A stretch of 64,000 nucleotides of DNA from Paracoccaceae bacterium (GTDB lineage: Bacteria; Pseudomonadota; Alphaproteobacteria; Rhodobacterales; Rhodobacteraceae), in assembly GCA_030697175.1 (NCBI GenBank), contig JAUYQR010000022.1, positions 27,438 to 91,437 on the forward strand. Reading direction: 5' to 3'. The notes below the pieces were generated by a model that searched no databases, was not told the origin of the DNA, and worked only from the letters and a program-made list of their open reading frames with translations. A program made the position numbers and the translations under genes. Within the stretch, counting starts at the first letter, position 1. Each line of letters opens with the position of its first letter. Shown in pieces: positions 60,961 through 64,000 of this stretch.

Positions 60961-61674
60961 ATGACCGCCGCGCCCAATCCTGTTGTGAAAGACCTGTCGG
61001 GGGACGAGGCTGTCGAAGAAAGCATCGTCGAGCGCATCTTTTCAGCGGTTGTGGAGCAGCGGTTGCCACCCGGCACCAAACTTTCCGAATCGGCGCTTTG
61101 TCAGGCGTTCGGTGTAGGCAGGATGCACATCCGCCGGTCGCTCTTGCTGCTGTCCAGCCGCGAAGTCGTCGAACTGCTTCCGAACCGCGGTGCGTTCGTC
61201 GCCTCGCCCACCGCAAAACAGGCCCGTGAGGTCTTTGAGGCCCGCATGGCGCTGGAACCTACCATCGCACGCCTCGCGGTCGAACGCGCGACCGCCGAAG
61301 ACATCGCCACCCTCTCGGCGCATCTGCAGATGGAGCATGACGCCCATCACAACGAAACCCGCCACGAGGCCATTCGCCTGTCGGGACAGTTCCATATCCT
61401 CCTGGCGCAGATAGCCTCGAACGCCGTGATGCTGCGCATGATGAAGGAACTGGTCACGCGCACGTCGCTTATCATCGGCATTTTCGGCGCGCCCAGCGTG
61501 GCCAACTGCCGCGATGATGACCACGAGCTGATCCTGTCAGCCTTCAAGCAGCGCGACGCCCAGGCCGCCGCCAACCTGATGGCAAATCACCTGCGCGAAA
61601 TCGAAGGGTCGCTGAACCTGAACAGCAAGAACAGCGGCGCGGTAGACTTGGTGACCCTGTTTTCACGCCGGTAG
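60961..61674 (+). CDS. GntR-family regulator with FCD domain
   Basis: This 237-residue regulator has an N-terminal winged HTH (KLSESALCQAFGVGRMHIRR, about 41-60) and wing LSSREVVELLPNRGAFVASP. The helical FCD effector domain carries VFEARMALEPTIARLAVERA and a metal-ligand set including Asp/His residues (SGQFHILLAQIASN). It is divergent from the LIV operon and likely controls it in response to the transported solute or its product. Confidence 0.9.
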   Translation: MTAAPNPVVKDLSGDEAVEESIVERIFSAVVEQRLPPGTKLSESALCQAFGVGRMHIRRSLLLLSSREVVELLPNRGAFVASPTAKQAREVFEARMALEPTIARLAVERATAEDIATLSAHLQMEHDAHHNETRHEAIRLSGQFHILLAQIASNAVMLRMMKELVTRTSLIIGIFGAPSVANCRDDDHELILSAFKQRDAQAAANLMANHLREIEGSLNLNSKNSGAVDLVTLFSRR

Positions 61675-61772
61675 GTCAGGCGCGTTGCAAAGCGGCTGAC
61701 CGGCGAACCATGCCCGCCGCCAGCGGCGATCGTCGGCGCGTCGCCGCCAATCCCGCCTCACATCCACAGCGC

Positions 61773-62600
61773 TCAGTGTGACAGCAGGACCGGCAGGCGC
61801 AGATCCGAAAGAACACCCTTCGTCGCGCCACCCACAATGAAATCCCGCAAGCGAGAGTGTCCAAAGCCACCCATTGCCAGAAGCTGCGCGCCCTCGGAAA
61901 CAGCCGTCTCTTGCAGCGCCGCCGCGATGGTTCGGCCGCCGAGCGTGACATTCACCGCCGTTGCCAGAAATCCGCGCCGTTCAAGAGCGGCGGCCAGAAC
62001 CCCGGCACTGGACTTGTCACCAATCGATTTCTCTTCCTGCACGGTCACGACGGACACCCGGCCACTCTCGGCCAAAAGCGCGAGGGCATCGCGCAGCGCC
62101 CGCGCCGCAACCCGGCTGCCGTCCCATGCGATGGCGATATGGTCGATCGAAGCGGCCTTGGCCGTCGCCGGAACAAGCACCACCGGCACACCCGCACCGA
62201 ACACCAGCGACTGAGCCATGTCCTGCGCCGAAACCGTATCGGCAGACCACGGCAGCAGCGCAAGATCACAGGTCCGCGCCTCTGCCGTGGCCGCCTCGAG
62301 GGCCCCGCCCAGCATCACCTTGTGACTGGCAACCGACGCCTTCGGCGCCGTCCCTTCGATCAGCGTTTGCAGGCGCGCGCACTCTGCCGTGCTGCGCTGT
62401 TCGACAGCTTGCGCCATGCCCTCGACATTGATCAGAAAGCCGCTGATCGGTGACGCCGTCTTCGGAACGTCCACAGCGAACAGCGAAACCTGCAAACCAC
62501 AGTTCAATGCCGCCGCCAGGCCAACCGCCGCAGCGATTGCCGTGTCCGGCGGCGCTTCGGGGTAGGTGTTCAGCGGCAGATAGGCGATGCGCTTGTGCAT
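61773..62600 (-). CDS. Tandem universal stress protein (UspA family)
   Basis: This 275-residue protein contains two UspA-like domains, the second (about 145-275) being clearer: IDHIAIAWDGSRVAARALRD and the nucleotide-binding-type motif MGGFGHSRLRDFIVGGATKG. Usp proteins of this type help under starvation or oxidative stress. It is 33 bases downstream of the TerC gene on the same strand. Confidence 0.92.
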   Translation of the reverse strand: MHKRIAYLPLNTYPEAPPDTAIAAAVGLAAALNCGLQVSLFAVDVPKTASPISGFLINVEGMAQAVEQRSTAECARLQTLIEGTAPKASVASHKVMLGGALEAATAEARTCDLALLPWSADTVSAQDMAQSLVFGAGVPVVLVPATAKAASIDHIAIAWDGSRVAARALRDALALLAESGRVSVVTVQEEKSIGDKSSAGVLAAALERRGFLATAVNVTLGGRTIAAALQETAVSEGAQLLAMGGFGHSRLRDFIVGGATKGVLSDLRLPVLLSH

Positions 62601-62633
62601 GATCTTCCTCGTCTTTGACCGAAACCGCCTTTG

Positions 62634-63644
62634 TCAGGACGGGTGAGTGGGGTTCGCCGCGTCGCCCCGGGTCTTCCACAGCGAATAGAAGATGCCCGAC
62701 GCGATGATCCCGATGGTGATCGCAAGCGACAGGTAGGGGTCGAACTTGCCGAAGAAGTAGCTGTAAAAACCCTTCAGCCCGATGAACACCAGCACCAAAG
62801 CCAGCGCGTATTTCAGATAGTGGAAGCGATGCACCAATGCGGCCAGCGCGAAGTAGAGTGCGCGAAGGCCGAGAATCGCCATGATGTTGGCCGTGTAGAC
62901 GATGAACGTGTCTGTGGTGATCAGAAAGATTGCCGGCACAGAATCGACTGCAAAGATCACGTCGGCAAAGTTGATCACAACCAGCGCCACGAACAGCGGC
63001 GTTGCAAAGAACACAATCTTGTTGGTCACCGGATGCGGCTGGCGCACAAAGAACTTCTGGCCGTGAAGTTCCTTGGTCACGTTCATGACCTTCGAAACCA
63101 TCCCGACCATCGGGTTCTTCGACACGTCGGCCTCACCCTCCTGGGTGAACAGCATCTTGATGCCGGTAAAGGCCAGGAAGGCCGCGAAGACCAGCGTCAT
63201 CCACTTGTAGTTCGAAACCAGTTCTGCACCGATCGCGATCATGATGCCCCGCAGCACGATCACGCCGATGATGCCCCAGACCAGCGCGCGGTACTGGTAC
63301 TTCCGCGGAATCGCAAAGTAACCGAAGATCAGCGAGATGACGAAGACGTTGTCGATCGAGAGAACCTTCTCGATGATGTAGCCTTGGAAATACGAGGCGA
63401 CCGGATTGGTCCCGTCACTCGTCACCAGCGTGCCGTTCGCCCAAGCCCACCAGATATACCCGCCAAATGCGATCGAGATCAGGATGTAGAAGGCCGACAG
63501 CTTCAGGCTTTCGGCTACCCCGATCTCATGATCTTCCTTGTGCAGCACGCCAAGGTCAAACATCATCAGCGCGACCACGATGGTCAAGAACATCAGCCAA
63601 AGCCAAAGCGGCTTGTCGATCACTTCGTAGAAAAGAAAATCCAT
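62634..63644 (-). CDS. TerC/Alx-family membrane protein
   Basis: This 336-residue protein has about nine membrane segments and the TerC family motifs: LSIDNVFVISLIFGYFAIPR near residue 93 and NFADVIFAVDSVPAIFLITT near residue 216, each with an acidic pair thought to bind metal. Alx-type relatives export manganese. The start at 63644 has GCGAGAATACA before ATG. The 215 bases upstream could form a leader, but I see no clear known riboswitch. Confidence 0.93.
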   Translation of the reverse strand: MDFLFYEVIDKPLWLWLMFLTIVVALMMFDLGVLHKEDHEIGVAESLKLSAFYILISIAFGGYIWWAWANGTLVTSDGTNPVASYFQGYIIEKVLSIDNVFVISLIFGYFAIPRKYQYRALVWGIIGVIVLRGIMIAIGAELVSNYKWMTLVFAAFLAFTGIKMLFTQEGEADVSKNPMVGMVSKVMNVTKELHGQKFFVRQPHPVTNKIVFFATPLFVALVVINFADVIFAVDSVPAIFLITTDTFIVYTANIMAILGLRALYFALAALVHRFHYLKYALALVLVFIGLKGFYSYFFGKFDPYLSLAITIGIIASGIFYSLWKTRGDAANPTHPS

Positions 63645-63858
63645 TGTATTCTCGCGACTAAGCGTTGCTTGTGACGGGGATGTGGCAGCAAGACAACAGG
63701 CCCCAATCTCTCAGCGCCGACATCACAGGCATGCAGATACCTGTCAGAGGGGCCCGGTCGCAGATGCGGTGGGTAGGTGGTTTTCACAAATGCGTCAAGT
63801 GTCGTCGGTTGGCCGACGAGCTGATGCAAAGGAAGACTGTCGGGCCGACGGCGCAGCC

Positions 63859-64000
63859 GGGAGCTATGACCGAAAGTTGGTGACGGTTTGATCAGGCGGC
63901 TTTGAATTCGTGCTTGATGCCGTCGCGGAATTCAACCCCCTGGATGATTTCGGGCAGGCGGTTCTGACCATCGAGTTTGCGCCATTTCTTCCTGGCCGAC
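63859..64000 (-). mobile_element. End of an IS256-type insertion sequence, running off the right edge
   Basis: The transposase C-terminus is followed, within 30 bases, by a sequence resembling IS256-family terminal inverted repeats: GGGAGCTATGACCGAAAGTT then GGTGACGG (63859-63886). The boundary is approximate since the other end is outside the window. Host sequence resumes towards lower coordinates, in the upstream region of the TerC gene. Confidence 0.6.
63892..64000 (-). CDS. IS256-family transposase, C-terminal part
   Basis: The last 35 codons read SARKKWRKLDGQNRLPEIIQ then GVEFRDGIKHEFKAA, typical of the C-terminus of mutator/IS256 transposases. The rest is outside the window, so integrity cannot be judged. 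Confidence 0.65.
   Translation of the reverse strand, partial: SARKKWRKLDGQNRLPEIIQGVEFRDGIKHEFKAA

Noticed and set aside
63645..63858. Possible manganese (yybP-ykoY) riboswitch before the TerC/Alx gene
   Set aside because: I could not find the conserved core bases of that riboswitch in the minus-strand leader. A covariance search would be needed to support it.

Overview
The window is about 64 kb of high-GC DNA with dense, short-gapped operons and many 1- to 11-base gene overlaps. Gene content (serC-serA with divergent serB, zapE, alternative oxidase, inositol iol genes, LIV-type ABC operons) and a dispersed G/C-hairpin plus ATATTT repeat point to an alphaproteobacterium, most likely of the Rhodobacterales. 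No rRNA, tRNA or CRISPR array was seen.

Positions 1-26931 look like one large catabolic island built around anthranilate (2-aminobenzoate). The right half is the aerobic CoA-thioester pathway: a 2-aminobenzoate-CoA ligase-type enzyme (25291-26931), the fused 2-aminobenzoyl-CoA (salicylyl-CoA-5-hydroxylase-type) monooxygenase/reductase (18580-20865), and beta-oxidation genes on both strands (two enoyl-CoA hydratases, 3-hydroxyacyl-CoA dehydrogenase, thiolase, acyl-CoA dehydrogenase, two SDRs) with RidA, thioesterase and cupin accessory genes. A kynureninase-like gene (13547-14668) could supply anthranilate. The left half is less standard: an oligopeptide-type ABC transporter, a kynurenine-formamidase/isatin-hydrolase family cyclase between two paralogous FAD oxidoreductases, a fused indolepyruvate:ferredoxin oxidoreductase pair (iorA/iorB-like), and a RutA-like flavin monooxygenase with its flavin reductase. 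Three MarR-type regulators sit in the island and operator-like repeats lie in three divergent intergenic regions. I infer that an indole- or kynurenine-derived compound is funnelled to anthraniloyl-CoA. No tryptophan 2,3-dioxygenase is present.

Positions 27020-37093 are mostly housekeeping or single-gene functions: aldo/keto reductase, VOC protein, zapE, alternative oxidase, TauE/SafE exporter, serB, serC, serA, a metallophosphatase and small membrane proteins. A candidate serC leader RNA lies before serC.

Positions 37090-40590 are a gene graveyard: a frameshifted glucarate dehydratase, an ABC ATPase cut off and joined to an SDR tail, a frameshifted phosphotransferase, the C-terminal piece of an enolase-like protein, and a frameshifted SMP-30/gluconolactonase gene on the other strand. 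The order suggests a sugar-acid operon being eroded by internal deletions and indels.

Positions 40651-46469 hold a CopG-type regulator, a PHB-depolymerase-family esterase and a HlyD/FtsX/ATPase ABC exporter. Positions 46540-55325 are an inositol catabolism locus (aldolase, iolB, iolC, iolD; divergent Gfo/Idh/MocA dehydrogenase, IolE-like isomerase, second dehydrogenase; LacI regulator) with a perfect 16-bp LacI-type palindrome in the divergent promoter. Positions 55470-61674 are a LIV-type ABC transporter operon with an Asp/Glu/hydantoin-racemase-family gene and a divergent GntR regulator. The window ends with a universal stress protein, a TerC-family membrane protein and the end of an IS256-type element running off the right edge.
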